NCBI GenBank assembly: GCA_002478865.1
Contig: DLJZ01000029.1
Coordinates: forward strand, 1-64,000
Source: Hungatella sp. UBA7603
GTDB taxonomy: Bacteria > Bacillota > Clostridia > Lachnospirales > Lachnospiraceae
DNA: 64,000 nucleotides
Reading direction: 5' to 3'
Position numbers and translations under genes: made by a program. Below the pieces are notes generated by a model. It was given only the letters and a program-made list of their open reading frames with translations, did no database searches and had not been told where the DNA came from. Below are positions 15,365 to 25,001 of this stretch, piece by piece (positions within the stretch are counted from its first letter, which is position 1; every line of letters starts with the position of its first letter).

Positions 15365-18300
15365 TTATTCCATCTCCACTACAACCGATTTCACCTCGCC
15401 AGCCCTTAGCATTTCTGCATCAGGACCGGAAACCCACGATTCTTTTATCTCTTTTACTTGCCCATTAAGAAATTCCAGTATTATAATCTTAATCTGGTAT
15501 GAACCTGGTATGATATCTTTTCTTTGGGCAAAGTGATAAGATATATCCGTTTTTCCTAAAAATCTGGCTTCCACTTGTTTGCCATCTGGTACTAGATATT
15601 CAGGAATTGAAGGCTTAAAATAACATCGAAGTTGCCCCTCCACCAGACGGAATGGTTGTTCTCCAAACATCATAATCTGCCATATCTGCAAAAATTCGGC
15701 GGTTGAACCACTTAACCTGGCTACAAAACCTTTTCCATGGATTTTCTCATCTGCATTTGCACTGCTTGCCAAAAAGGAGGAATTTTCTAAGAGACTTCTC
15801 CCATACATTTCTTCTGATAAGAATGGAATGCAGGCATTGTGTAAATCCTCGAAAAACTCCTGATATAGTTTTAATCGAAGCAACTCCAACAGGTATTTAT
15901 ATTCCATGTGAAGCCAGATGGATTCATTCTCCAGCCACCCTGGGGAAAATGCTTTCGCTCTTCCGATTTCAAAGGATGCCTTCTCCAATGACTCATTGAC
16001 TTTATACATCTTAAGCTTGGAATCATAAAGCCCAGACTTTTTTAGATTATGGTATAAGTTTATTTTTATTTCTTTGGAAACTGGCAGTTTCAAATACCGC
16101 ACATATCCCTCTAAGAATAAAGGCATAGAAACCACCTTTAAATTCTTTGGAATGATATGGCCGTCCTCTGTCTCATAGCGGTCAAAGGAATAGGAAAAAT
16201 AGGTAGGAATTCTTTCCGTGCCTGTGCAGATTTCATTGATGCCATCTTCTACATAAGAGATCCAGTGCTGAAGCATTCCTTCTAATTCCTGGAAAGACAA
16301 CACCACTTCTTCCCCTTTAATACCAAATACCGTACGTTCCCTGTAGAATTCTTTCTGGAGGTTGGACTCATTCCACACCCACAGCTTGCTATTTCCTGCC
16401 TTTTCATCCGTTTCATAATGGTCAAAGGTATTAGAAAGACCTTGCATAAACTCATACAGCTCCATAGGCACTGCAACAGGGGTATGGTAGCGGTTGTTGG
16501 CACTTTGGATAAATAAGAGCAGGCGGTATAACTCAAAGGTTTCTGCTACAGAAGAACCAAATAGTCCAGGAAGGCCATTTAATGCATCATACCAGCCAGG
16601 CTTTCCTCCCTCCATTTCAATTCCATATCCCATCATGTCCAGAGTGGCTACTTTATTGGTTGCCAAAAGTATAAGTTTTGTCATCAAGCTGGTCTGATAC
16701 ACACTTCCGTTTCCATAATCCGTATGTACCACATCAATCGATACTTCATTCTTCCGCTCTTCATCAAGAGCATGGTACTGCCTGACACCTAGACCTGTCT
16801 CCACATATCGCTTGTGACGAGGATTGACCACTGCCCTGGATTCATAAAAGGTATATTCTTTATCCAGATATAGAAGCTCCTCTTCCTTTTCTGGATAAAC
16901 CGAAAGGTAAGATTCAATCAAATCCAGATTATACGTCCAATGATCCATCCAGTAGCCTTCTGTAAAATCAGCGGGGAACTTAGGTGTGCTGTTTTGAATA
17001 GTTCTATGCAAAAAATCCTCTTTACTACAAATTATAGAAATATTATGCTGCTCCAAAAAGGTATATAAACTTCCTGGGGAAAATTCTTTCTTGAAAAATT
17101 CTGTCATTGATATTTTGCTATCTTCCTGGACCAACTCTAAAACCTCATGAAACTGATTCAACTGATAAGTGACCTGACGAACGACGAGAGGATTGTATCC
17201 ATCTAATTGGATCAGATTATAGAATAGCTTAATATTATAATCCTTTACATAAGGGGTAAATAAGACATCACTTCTTCGATTCTGACATAGATCTCTGTAA
17301 TTTCCATTTCCCTGAGAATAATACTCTGGAAGCATGGAAAAATCATTGTAATCCCGTTCGATATCTCCATGCTTTCTGGAATAGATGTAAAAGACAGAAT
17401 CAGCTCCAAGTTGTATTGGAAAGCCGCCACGTAATACATTATCCACATAGGTCTGCCTGCAATATGCATCAAAGACAGGACTCGAGGTTTTCGTATTTAT
17501 ATACACTCCAAGCTCTCTTGTCTTTTCAACCGCTTCCCCATATTTTTTATCAAAGTAGCTATAATCAAGAAGCTGTTTGGCATATTCATTTAGGATGTTC
17601 TTTGACGCAACCTGACCTATCACGCTGTTCCAGCCCACGCTTTGACCGGCAGAGAGAGCTTCTTGGAGACAGGAAAACCCAGAAGGAACTTGATTTTGAG
17701 TGATTTGCTTTTTCTTTAATAACCCGTTTACGCTAAACTTTTGAAATCCAAGAGGCAATTCAAAGGCAGTATCATACTCAAAAACCACTTCCGGGTCAAC
17801 GATAATAGGTAGTAGGTCGCCTGATTCTGATAAGGAAAGAAAGAAATTGCCTTTTTCCACCTTAGATACCATTGCATTATCCCCGGTACTGTAGCGCACT
17901 CGGTAATAAGGCATCCGTTTCTCCTGATCTTCCACCTGCATCCATGCTTTCATGGTCTGAGCCATATCTTTCATGGCTTTTAGACCGATCCCGTAAGGAA
18001 TGATTCCTGGCAAACCATCTATGATTTCTAATTCCATAGGTCTGTTTGATATATTTTTAACATTTACTTTTCTAACCAGTCCAGCCAATGGTTCATCAGG
18101 AAGGGTCAGGTATGTGATATTGATTTTTAAACCTATCTGGTCGTTAGTTTCTTCCAGCTCCAGTTCATTCATTCCCACATACATGCATGTCTTTACAGAA
18201 TCAGAGCGAAAAGGTTCGTATACCTGATCTCCTATTTTAAGAAAGGTACGAAACCCCATGTTCCTCACAAATTGGTATGATTGGTGAGCCGGATAGAATT

Positions 18301-18475
18301 CCAAAATGGAGTTGTTCTTATTTTCTACTCCAAAGCTTGCCATGGCCTGCCCTCGATTGACGTAAAAACTCCAAAGAGGGATCCCGTGGATTCCGCTGAT
18401 TCCTGGCAAAAAACTGGAGAACGTAGTTTTCCGGTTATAATCCTCTATTATAAATCTCCCTTTATCATCGAACAT
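15365..18475 (-). CDS. Large GH94-related glycoside phosphorylase, probably 1,2-beta-oligoglucan phosphorylase
   Basis: A 1036-residue cytoplasmic enzyme. The N-terminal part (FSSFLPGISGIHGIPLWSFY, then a GVENKNNSILEFYP strand) is a beta-sandwich domain like that of the Listeria innocua sophorooligosaccharide phosphorylase, which is of similar length. The central part is helical, with FTEGYWMDHWTYNLDLIESY and a long barrel region to about residue 900, then a C-terminal beta domain. Such enzymes release alpha-glucose-1-phosphate from beta-1,2-glucans. It starts 7 bp after the second permease gene, in line with the Listeria cluster of phosphorylase plus binding protein and permeases. Family is fairly sure; the substrate rests on memory of N-terminal motifs and on context. 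Confidence 0.7.
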   Translation of the reverse strand: MFDDKGRFIIEDYNRKTTFSSFLPGISGIHGIPLWSFYVNRGQAMASFGVENKNNSILEFYPAHQSYQFVRNMGFRTFLKIGDQVYEPFRSDSVKTCMYVGMNELELEETNDQIGLKINITYLTLPDEPLAGLVRKVNVKNISNRPMELEIIDGLPGIIPYGIGLKAMKDMAQTMKAWMQVEDQEKRMPYYRVRYSTGDNAMVSKVEKGNFFLSLSESGDLLPIIVDPEVVFEYDTAFELPLGFQKFSVNGLLKKKQITQNQVPSGFSCLQEALSAGQSVGWNSVIGQVASKNILNEYAKQLLDYSYFDKKYGEAVEKTRELGVYINTKTSSPVFDAYCRQTYVDNVLRGGFPIQLGADSVFYIYSRKHGDIERDYNDFSMLPEYYSQGNGNYRDLCQNRRSDVLFTPYVKDYNIKLFYNLIQLDGYNPLVVRQVTYQLNQFHEVLELVQEDSKISMTEFFKKEFSPGSLYTFLEQHNISIICSKEDFLHRTIQNSTPKFPADFTEGYWMDHWTYNLDLIESYLSVYPEKEEELLYLDKEYTFYESRAVVNPRHKRYVETGLGVRQYHALDEERKNEVSIDVVHTDYGNGSVYQTSLMTKLILLATNKVATLDMMGYGIEMEGGKPGWYDALNGLPGLFGSSVAETFELYRLLLFIQSANNRYHTPVAVPMELYEFMQGLSNTFDHYETDEKAGNSKLWVWNESNLQKEFYRERTVFGIKGEEVVLSFQELEGMLQHWISYVEDGINEICTGTERIPTYFSYSFDRYETEDGHIIPKNLKVVSMPLFLEGYVRYLKLPVSKEIKINLYHNLKKSGLYDSKLKMYKVNESLEKASFEIGRAKAFSPGWLENESIWLHMEYKYLLELLRLKLYQEFFEDLHNACIPFLSEEMYGRSLLENSSFLASSANADEKIHGKGFVARLSGSTAEFLQIWQIMMFGEQPFRLVEGQLRCYFKPSIPEYLVPDGKQVEARFLGKTDISYHFAQRKDIIPGSYQIKIIILEFLNGQVKEIKESWVSGPDAEMLRAGEVKSVVVEME

Positions 18476-18482
18476 ATCCTTC

Positions 18483-19304
18483 TTATCCTTTCACCGCTCC
18501 TGCTACCAGACTATCCTGAATCTGATTGCTTAACATAAAGTAAATGGCTATGGTGGGCAATGTGGCAATCACCATACCGGCTCCGATCAGACCCCAATCT
18601 GTAGAATATTGGCCTGCAAATGACATGATACCTACGGGTAGGGTCCGGTAACGGTCGCTGTCAACAAAGGTATTGGCTAACATAAGTTCATTCCAGGTCC
18701 CTAGAAAGGTAAAGACAGAAGCAGTTGCAAGCGCTGGTTTTATAATAGGAAGGATAATGGTTGCAAAGCAACGAAAGATCCCGCAGCCATCAATGCAGGC
18801 AGCTTCCTCAAGTTCCATTGGAATGCTCCTGTAAAATCCGGTTAAGATTAGGATACTCATGGGAATGGCTCCTGAAATGTAAGGAATTAATAATCCAAGA
18901 TATCCGCCTTTTAATCCGGTTTTATCAAGAAGCTGAAACATAGGCAGCAAAGCTGCCTGGGCTGGAATCATGATACCAAGGGCAAATACTCCAAACACCA
19001 CAGATTTAAGCTTCCATTTCATTCTGGCAATGGCATAAGCCGCCATGGCAGATAACAAACCAGCCACAATTACAGTGACCAGGGAATAGAACACAGAATT
19101 TAGGAAGTATTTTATCAGACTGGTCTGGGTCAAGGCTGCCTGGTAATTTTCCCACCTCCAGGTTCTTGGGAGACCTAATATATTTTCTCCGAAGATTTCC
19201 CCGTTGGTCTTTAAGGAAAAGGTGATCAGCCAGTATAAAGGGAATATCTGGGTCACTGCAATCAGGCTCAGGATTAAAAACTTAATTTTCTTTCTGATTT
19301 TCAT
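18483..19304 (-). CDS. Sugar ABC transporter permease (MalG type)
   Basis: A 273-residue inner subunit of a carbohydrate importer with six hydrophobic segments. The EAA loop that docks to the ATPase is MELEEAACIDGCGIFRCF followed by ILPIIKPALA (about residues 185-215). It starts 15 bp after the first permease gene and is followed 7 bp later by the large phosphorylase. No ATPase gene is present in the locus; a shared MsmX/UgpC-like ATPase elsewhere is the usual solution in Firmicutes. The substrate is inferred to be the oligosaccharide handled by the neighbouring phosphorylase. Confidence 0.92.
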   Translation of the reverse strand: MKIRKKIKFLILSLIAVTQIFPLYWLITFSLKTNGEIFGENILGLPRTWRWENYQAALTQTSLIKYFLNSVFYSLVTVIVAGLLSAMAAYAIARMKWKLKSVVFGVFALGIMIPAQAALLPMFQLLDKTGLKGGYLGLLIPYISGAIPMSILILTGFYRSIPMELEEAACIDGCGIFRCFATIILPIIKPALATASVFTFLGTWNELMLANTFVDSDRYRTLPVGIMSFAGQYSTDWGLIGAGMVIATLPTIAIYFMLSNQIQDSLVAGAVKG

Positions 19305-19319
19305 CTCATCTTCCCCCTT

Positions 19320-20213
19320 TTATATGGCTGAAGCATTTTCTTCTGCCTTCTTAAACAACCGACTTACAATAAAGGTAAATATCAGGCATTCAACAACAAT
19401 AAAAAATGCCTGGGCACTTCCATATCCATAAAGTCCTTTGCGAAATAAGTTGTTGTACATAAGAGTTGCCGGTACCTCACTGGCATGGTTTGGTCCGCCG
19501 CCAGTCATGACATAGATGAGATCAAAGGCTCTTAAAGAGCCGGTAATAGAAAAAATCACACAGGTCTTAATGACCGGAGCCAAAAGGGGAAAGGTGATTT
19601 TCATATTTACCTGCCACTTACTGGCGCCATCAATCTGAGCCGCCTCATAATAATCCTGAGAGATGGATTTGATTCCTGCATAGAAGATCAGCATGTGGTA
19701 ACCAATATATTGCCATACAGCTGGAACCACGGTGGATAGAAAGGCGGTTTTGGGATTGGAAAGCCAGGAATAGTTAAAATCGGAATATCCTAACCCACGA
19801 ATTACATTGTTTAATAACCCGTAATCGCTGTTAAACATCTTCATCCATAACTGACCGATTACCATACTGGATATGACCACTGGCAGAAAGTAGACCGTTC
19901 GGAAAAACTGTTCCCCCTTTACCCCACGAGCCAGAACCATAGCTAGGGTAAGAGAAATGGGAAGCTGAATTAACAAGGATGCACCAACTAAAAGCAGGGA
20001 ATTGGTGACCGCTTTCACGAAGTAACGGTCCTCCACAAACATCCGGATATAATTGCCTAAACCAATGAACGTCATCTTACCGATACCATCGTACTGAAAG
20101 AAGCTATAGATTCCAGAAACGATTAGGGGTATGATACTGAAACTGACAAATAAAATGAGAGCAGGCAGCACAAAGCAGGCTACGTTACCTTTTTTTCCCA
20201 ACATGTTGTTCAT
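19320..20213 (-). CDS. Sugar ABC transporter permease (MalF type)
   Basis: A 297-residue permease with six hydrophobic segments and the EAA loop DYYEAAQIDGASKWQVNMKI followed by TFPLLAPVIK. It pairs with the MalG-type permease 15 bp downstream to form the membrane channel. AAAGGAGG lies upstream of the ATG. It is separated from the binding-protein gene by a strong terminator (20239-20268), so it is probably made at a lower level than the binding protein. The ATPase partner is not in this window. Confidence 0.92.
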   Translation of the reverse strand: MNNMLGKKGNVACFVLPALILFVSFSIIPLIVSGIYSFFQYDGIGKMTFIGLGNYIRMFVEDRYFVKAVTNSLLLVGASLLIQLPISLTLAMVLARGVKGEQFFRTVYFLPVVISSMVIGQLWMKMFNSDYGLLNNVIRGLGYSDFNYSWLSNPKTAFLSTVVPAVWQYIGYHMLIFYAGIKSISQDYYEAAQIDGASKWQVNMKITFPLLAPVIKTCVIFSITGSLRAFDLIYVMTGGGPNHASEVPATLMYNNLFRKGLYGYGSAQAFFIVVECLIFTFIVSRLFKKAEENASAI

Positions 20214-20233
20214 ATAAGACCTCCTTTTGGCAT

Positions 20234-20268
20234 AAAAAGGGTATCGCCTAAATTCGTAAGCGATACCC
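20234..20268 (-). terminator. Partial terminator between binding-protein and permease genes
   Basis: Perfect 9-bp stem GGGTATCGC / GCGATACCC (20239-20268) with a 12-nt loop, followed on the minus strand by TTTTTATG. It sits inside the operon, so it likely trims read-through and raises the ratio of binding protein to permease. Confidence 0.85.
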
Positions 20269-20280
20269 CCTTGCTCTTAC

Positions 20281-21591
20281 TTACTTGTTAATAGCCGCCT
20301 CATGTTCTTTGATAAATTCACCGGTATCCGCATTGGGTGCAAATAACGTCTGAACTTGCTCATTATGAATGGTGGCTGGCTCTGCATCTAAGGAAGTATC
20401 CCAGGCAAGAACGGCTGTGGTTCCCTGAGAAAGAAGACCCTTAATCTGTACAAACAGTGGATTTAAGCCCTTATCATCAACATCTGACTTCCAACCGCTA
20501 AAGCCAGTTCCTGATGCATAAGCTGCTTCTCCCATCTTTTCATTGATATAGATAGCAAACTTAGCGGCCTGGTCTGGATTCTTTGTGCTTTTGTTGACCC
20601 AGAAGGACTCTACGAATCCGCCACAATAATCGCCTGCATTTCCTTTTCCAGAAATCATAGGGATTTTCATAGCCACTACATCTTCAGGCTTGATGGTAAC
20701 GGTCTTATCGGAATAAATACTGTTTGCATACCAGCTTCCCATAAGTCTCATAGCCGCTTTTCCGCTTCCAAAGGCAGCATTGGCATCGTCATTGCTTTGC
20801 TCCAATGGATTGGCGCCAAACGCGCCCATCTTGTATAATTCCGCAACTTTATCAGCCGCGTCCTTATATCCATCTCCTTCAAAAGGAGCTTTTCCAGACA
20901 ACATCTTATTAATATTTTCCGCACCTACAGACCTCAACGCCAATGCCTGATAGATAAAAGCGGCATTCCAGCCATCTTTTGCCCCGGAAGCCATTGGCGT
21001 TACTCCATCAAGCTTAGAAAGCTTATCGACTGCGGTAACTAACTGGTCATAAGTCTCAGGAAGTTCTGCTCCTGCCTGCTCAAATAACGCCTTGTTGCAA
21101 TACAAGGTCATATACCAGGAAAACATAGGGAGAGAATAGGTGCTTCCATTGTATTCAAAAGCGGCAGTTGAACCTTCCAGTAATTTTCCCTTTACCTCAT
21201 CTGTAAGATAGGAATCAAGAGGAAGTAATTTATCTGCATTTACCATCTTTCTGGCGGTTCCTGCCCCCCAGTAGTAAAATAAATCGATTCCTTTTGCATC
21301 ACCTGCAAACTCTGCAGAAATCTTAGTTTTATATGCCTCAGTATCCAAAGTCTGAGTATTGATCTCAACATTTGGATTGTCTTTTATGTAAGCTGCTACA
21401 GCTTCGTCATATTTCTTTTTTAATTCATTGGTGTCATTGGACCACTGGTGCCATACATTTAACACCACCTTATCATTTCCCGTTCCCCCCGCGGGCGCTG
21501 TACTGCTTTTGCCTGCACACCCAGCCATTGAAACGACTAAAGCGGCTGACAGCATGACGGCTGATACCCTTTTTAACATTCTTTTCTTCAT
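20281..21591 (-). CDS. Sugar ABC transporter substrate-binding lipoprotein
   Basis: A 436-residue extracytoplasmic binding protein (family 1 solute-binding). It starts at an ATG with GGAGGAGG upstream; 31 further upstream codons are rejected because they would lie before the ribosome site and promoter. The signal peptide ends in a lipobox (SMAGCAG, lipidated Cys25). The mature part starts with KVVLNVWHQWSND, and has ALFEQAGAELPETYDQL and the sugar-binding-type GKAAMRLMGSWYAN. It is followed by two permeases after an internal terminator and preceded by the two-component system. It likely binds beta-gluco-oligosaccharides, by analogy with the Listeria SO-binding protein cluster; the exact ligand is inferred. 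Confidence 0.9.
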   Translation of the reverse strand: MKKRMLKRVSAVMLSAALVVSMAGCAGKSSTAPAGGTGNDKVVLNVWHQWSNDTNELKKKYDEAVAAYIKDNPNVEINTQTLDTEAYKTKISAEFAGDAKGIDLFYYWGAGTARKMVNADKLLPLDSYLTDEVKGKLLEGSTAAFEYNGSTYSLPMFSWYMTLYCNKALFEQAGAELPETYDQLVTAVDKLSKLDGVTPMASGAKDGWNAAFIYQALALRSVGAENINKMLSGKAPFEGDGYKDAADKVAELYKMGAFGANPLEQSNDDANAAFGSGKAAMRLMGSWYANSIYSDKTVTIKPEDVVAMKIPMISGKGNAGDYCGGFVESFWVNKSTKNPDQAAKFAIYINEKMGEAAYASGTGFSGWKSDVDDKGLNPLFVQIKGLLSQGTTAVLAWDTSLDAEPATIHNEQVQTLFAPNADTGEFIKEHEAAINK

Positions 21592-21637
21592 TACTTGCTC
21601 CTCCTCCTGGATTTTCATGAAACAATATGCTAATAAC

Positions 21638-21666
21638 AGTATACGGAAAACTGGCCTCTGACTCAA
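21638..21666 (-). promoter_or_regulatory. Promoter of the binding-protein/permease/phosphorylase operon
   Basis: TTGAGT (21661-21666), 17-nt spacer, TATACT (21638-21643), read leftward. The -35 box is part of the nearer copy of a direct repeat that fits control by the adjacent AraC-type response regulator. Confidence 0.7.
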
Positions 21667-21685
21667 TTTAATATTTTGACTCAAT
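21659..21685. promoter_or_regulatory. Direct repeat, likely response-regulator site
   Basis: Two copies of ATTGAGTCA on the minus strand (21677-21685 and 21659-21667), 18 bp apart. They cover and adjoin the -35 box at 21661-21666. AraC-type regulators usually bind such direct repeats as a dimer just upstream of or overlapping the -35 box, so this is the best candidate operator. Confidence 0.55.
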
Positions 21686-21700
21686 AGGTTATAAATTTTA

Positions 21701-23278
21701 CTACCTTTGCTTAAATTCCTTTACTGTGACTCCTACATGCTTTTTAAAGCAGATACTAAAATAATGAGAGTCCCGAAACCCCACCTTCTCTGCAATCTCA
21801 TAGACCTTTAAATCTGTGGTATTAAGAAGAAGGATACTCTCTTCAATCCGCTTTTTCATCACATATTCAATGAGGCTTAATCCCACCTCCTTTTTAAATA
21901 CCCGGCTTAGATAGCTTTCATTGGAATAGACAACTGCGGCGGCAGTCTTTAAGGACAGATTGGGGTCACAGAAATTTTGATTAATATAGGAAAGTGCCCC
22001 ATTCACTGCTTTATTACCCTGCTTTGTCTTTTTACCGTTGTGGAAATGAAGGATAATATCCATACAATCCTTTAGAAACTTACGGCATTCCTCTACGTTT
22101 TGAATTCCCCGTATCTGCTCATAAAGCACATCTTCCCCAATTAACTGTTCCAGACTTTCCCCATATTTATTAAGTGTGCTCCCTGCCTTAGAAATCAAAT
22201 CCATGGTCATTAGCCTGAGGTATTCGAGTTCCGTCACTTTGGAATTTCTTATGCCATTGACATAATCTTCAATTCCTTCCAGTACCCGCTCTGAGATTCC
22301 ATTGGTCAAAGAAAAAAGGAACTCATCCCAGTCAAACACCAGCTTACCAGGATTTTTTTCCATCACACGCAGGTATTCTTCATATGTGATTACCTGATTG
22401 CCTCCTAGTAAAACCGAAGCACTAAGGGCATTTTCCGATTCAACAAAGGCATCTCCGATCCCTTTAAATCCATGGTGTATCCCGCTGATTCCGATGGTGG
22501 CATACACGTTATGATCCTGAAGCTTTTGTAGGAATCTGCTGGCAATTTCTTTTCCTTCTTCCACGCTCTCGCCTACGCAAAATATCACGATGTTTTTCAT
22601 ATAGTGAAGAAATGATATGGTCTGGGTCGTCTCATGTTCCCGAAAAAGGTTCATTGCCTTTTTGTGAAGTTCCCCTTCTGCTCCTTCTTCTTTTAAGTGA
22701 ACACTTAGGCAACAGCAGGTATCTAGCAGTGCTTCAAAGCCATAGGCATAGAGTTTTTTGTGAGCCTCTTCTTCACTGGTCCGCTGCTCCACCAGTCTTT
22801 GAAAGAAGCTCTCCATTAAAATATCCTGGTCCGCAGATACGTTCTGCTTTAACAGCTCGACTTCCTGTTCATAGGCATTTTCCTTAGATATCTTCTCTTT
22901 GATTCTAGCCGTAATATCGGAAAGCTCATTCATATCAACTGGCTTTAGTAGAAAATCTTCTACCCCCAGTTTGACAGCCCGCCTTGCATATTCAAATTCC
23001 CGGTATCCGGTGATGATGATTACATGCACCTTTTCGTAGAGGGAATATATTTGTTCTGCAAGCTTAAGTCCGTCCATATGAGGCATGTTGATGTCCGTTA
23101 CAATTAACTCTGGCTTTCTGTGTTTTATAAATTCCAGTGCCTCCATACCAGAAGAAGCTTCTCCTATGACCTCAAAGCCGTGGTCTTCCCAGGGGAACCC
23201 CTTTCTTAGTAAGACACGTTCCAGTTTTTCATCATCTACAATTAGTACCTTAATCAACCCATTCTTCCCCCTTTGCAT
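21701..23278 (-). CDS. Response regulator, YesN type (receiver plus AraC domain)
   Basis: A 525-residue regulator. Residues about 8-125 are a receiver domain with the acidic pocket IVDDE, phosphorylated Asp in IVTDINMPHMDGL and the Lys in DFLLKPVDM. A middle region of about 290 residues follows, and the last ~100 residues are an AraC DNA-binding domain (SNESYLSRVFKKEVGLSLIE and VGFRDSHYFSICFKKHVGVT). The frame overlaps the end of the histidine kinase by 29 nt if it starts at the ATG at 23278; a TTG at 23257 with GGGGG upstream is an alternative. It probably activates the downstream sugar operon through the direct repeats at 21659-21685. Confidence 0.9.
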   Translation of the reverse strand: MQRGKNGLIKVLIVDDEKLERVLLRKGFPWEDHGFEVIGEASSGMEALEFIKHRKPELIVTDINMPHMDGLKLAEQIYSLYEKVHVIIITGYREFEYARRAVKLGVEDFLLKPVDMNELSDITARIKEKISKENAYEQEVELLKQNVSADQDILMESFFQRLVEQRTSEEEAHKKLYAYGFEALLDTCCCLSVHLKEEGAEGELHKKAMNLFREHETTQTISFLHYMKNIVIFCVGESVEEGKEIASRFLQKLQDHNVYATIGISGIHHGFKGIGDAFVESENALSASVLLGGNQVITYEEYLRVMEKNPGKLVFDWDEFLFSLTNGISERVLEGIEDYVNGIRNSKVTELEYLRLMTMDLISKAGSTLNKYGESLEQLIGEDVLYEQIRGIQNVEECRKFLKDCMDIILHFHNGKKTKQGNKAVNGALSYINQNFCDPNLSLKTAAAVVYSNESYLSRVFKKEVGLSLIEYVMKKRIEESILLLNTTDLKVYEIAEKVGFRDSHYFSICFKKHVGVTVKEFKQR

Positions 23279-24968
23279 CCAAACGCTTTACTCTGACTGC
23301 CACTTCGGTTCCATTGCCGGGCTCGCTATGAATGAGAACCGGCTGCTTAATCCCATGGTACAGAGTGATTCGCTGCATCAAATTATAGAGTCCAAAGCCA
23401 GATTTCCCAGTTACAGACCTTCCTTCCATAACCTCTGCAATCTTCTCTTCCGACATACCAACCCCATCGTCAGAAATGATGAAAATAATCTCATCTTCAT
23501 CCGAAAATACCCGAATAGAGACCGTCCCTTTCCCATCTTTTGGCTTAATGCCATGGTGCACCGCATTTTCCACTAAGGGCTGTAACAAGAGCTTTAATAT
23601 CTCACAATCCATTACCTCTTCTTCCACATCAATTTCTAGTTTAATTTCATTGTCATAACGAATGTTTAAAATTGTCATATAACTTTGGATGCAATTAATC
23701 TCATCTTTTACTTTGATAAAATCCAGTCCGCTGTTTAAGCTGTTTCGATAAAAACTTCCTAAAGCCTGGGTCATCTTAAAACAGTTATCGTAATCTTCCA
23801 TGAGCGCCAGGGCAGATACAGCATCCAGTGTATTATAAAGAAAATGAGGATTGATTTGGGCCTGGAGCAGATTTAACTCTGTCTTAGCAATAATCTGTTC
23901 CTCTTCCTTTACCTTTAAAATCAGATTCTTTATGGAGGTGGTCATGTGATTAAACACCCTCTTTAAGTTATTAATTTCATTTTTCTGCGGATTAACCTCC
24001 ATCTCTACAAACTGGCCTTTTTCTACCAGCATCATATGGGTTTCTACTTTCTGAAGGGGATGGAAGATAAAGCGAGTCAGCATGATGGAACAGAAAAAAG
24101 CGAAGATAATGTTAATACAGATGACAAGGACGATTACAGTGGAGTAGTATGGAGCCAGAGCTGTGATATCATCAAATTGAAACAGACCCGCCAGCTTCCA
24201 ATCCTCAATGCCAATATCCTGGGCGATCACAAGCCTGTTATCTTCGTGACCAAGATCCTTCTTTGGTGGTACAATATACTCTCCTTTGCCGTCAATGATA
24301 TAGAAATCATTTTTCTGGGCATCACTGACCTGATCAAAGTAATTGCGTATGGTTTCTTCATTGACGGTTACCAGTAAGATAGCAAGGGGCTTATAGGTAT
24401 TCACATCCCTGATTTCCCGGACATAGGTAATGTAAGGAGTATCCCCATAAAATTCTATGACTCCTTCACTTCCCTTCATAAAAAACCCATTTCCCCTGTG
24501 CTCCCCAATAGTTTGATACCACTTTGACTCTTGAATCTGATCAACGGATACGGTTTTAGGGGACTTCTTATAGGAACTGTAGGTATTATGATAGGAGTCA
24601 ATAATCATCACACTTGAAATGTATTCTCCTGATAAAATCATGTTTACAAGACTTTGCTTGATGGTCTTTTGAATGGATGGATCAATGGAGGCGGTGTCCA
24701 CATGCCTCAGCGCCTCCTGAACATTTTTGTCAAAATAGAGAAGGTTTGAAAATTGGGTTACATTTTCAAAAATCAGTGAGAGATTGCCTTTTAGGGCGCT
24801 GACTGTTTGGGTCCCGGCTTTGGTGATCTCATTTTTCGTATAGGAGCTGTTAATGACCGATATCACGGAAAAAGTGATTACAAATGAAATAAAAAGTATT
24901 GTTATGTATGTAACTAATATTTTGGTTTTAATTCTCATGTTGTTCCATAATTCAATTAGACCGGCCAT
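23250..24968 (-). CDS. Sensor histidine kinase, YesM type
   Basis: A 572-residue membrane sensor kinase. A transmembrane segment lies near residues 12-35, followed by an extracellular dCACHE-like sensor (about 40-275), a second transmembrane segment (about 280-305), a HAMP region, the His_kinase domain with the phosphorylated His in LLQAQINPHFLYNTLD and an ATPase domain (LVENAVHHGIKP, ISDDGVGMSE, SGFGLYNLMQRI). AGGGGAG 7 nt before the ATG at 24968 favours this start over one seven codons earlier. It overlaps the response regulator gene and lies 33 bp after the cupin gene. It presumably senses the oligosaccharide or its loaded binding protein. Confidence 0.92.
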   Translation of the reverse strand: MAGLIELWNNMRIKTKILVTYITILFISFVITFSVISVINSSYTKNEITKAGTQTVSALKGNLSLIFENVTQFSNLLYFDKNVQEALRHVDTASIDPSIQKTIKQSLVNMILSGEYISSVMIIDSYHNTYSSYKKSPKTVSVDQIQESKWYQTIGEHRGNGFFMKGSEGVIEFYGDTPYITYVREIRDVNTYKPLAILLVTVNEETIRNYFDQVSDAQKNDFYIIDGKGEYIVPPKKDLGHEDNRLVIAQDIGIEDWKLAGLFQFDDITALAPYYSTVIVLVICINIIFAFFCSIMLTRFIFHPLQKVETHMMLVEKGQFVEMEVNPQKNEINNLKRVFNHMTTSIKNLILKVKEEEQIIAKTELNLLQAQINPHFLYNTLDAVSALALMEDYDNCFKMTQALGSFYRNSLNSGLDFIKVKDEINCIQSYMTILNIRYDNEIKLEIDVEEEVMDCEILKLLLQPLVENAVHHGIKPKDGKGTVSIRVFSDEDEIIFIISDDGVGMSEEKIAEVMEGRSVTGKSGFGLYNLMQRITLYHGIKQPVLIHSEPGNGTEVAVRVKRLDAKGEEWVD

Positions 24969-25001
24969 GGCTTTCTCCCCTGTAATCATAATACTTCTAT
25001 T

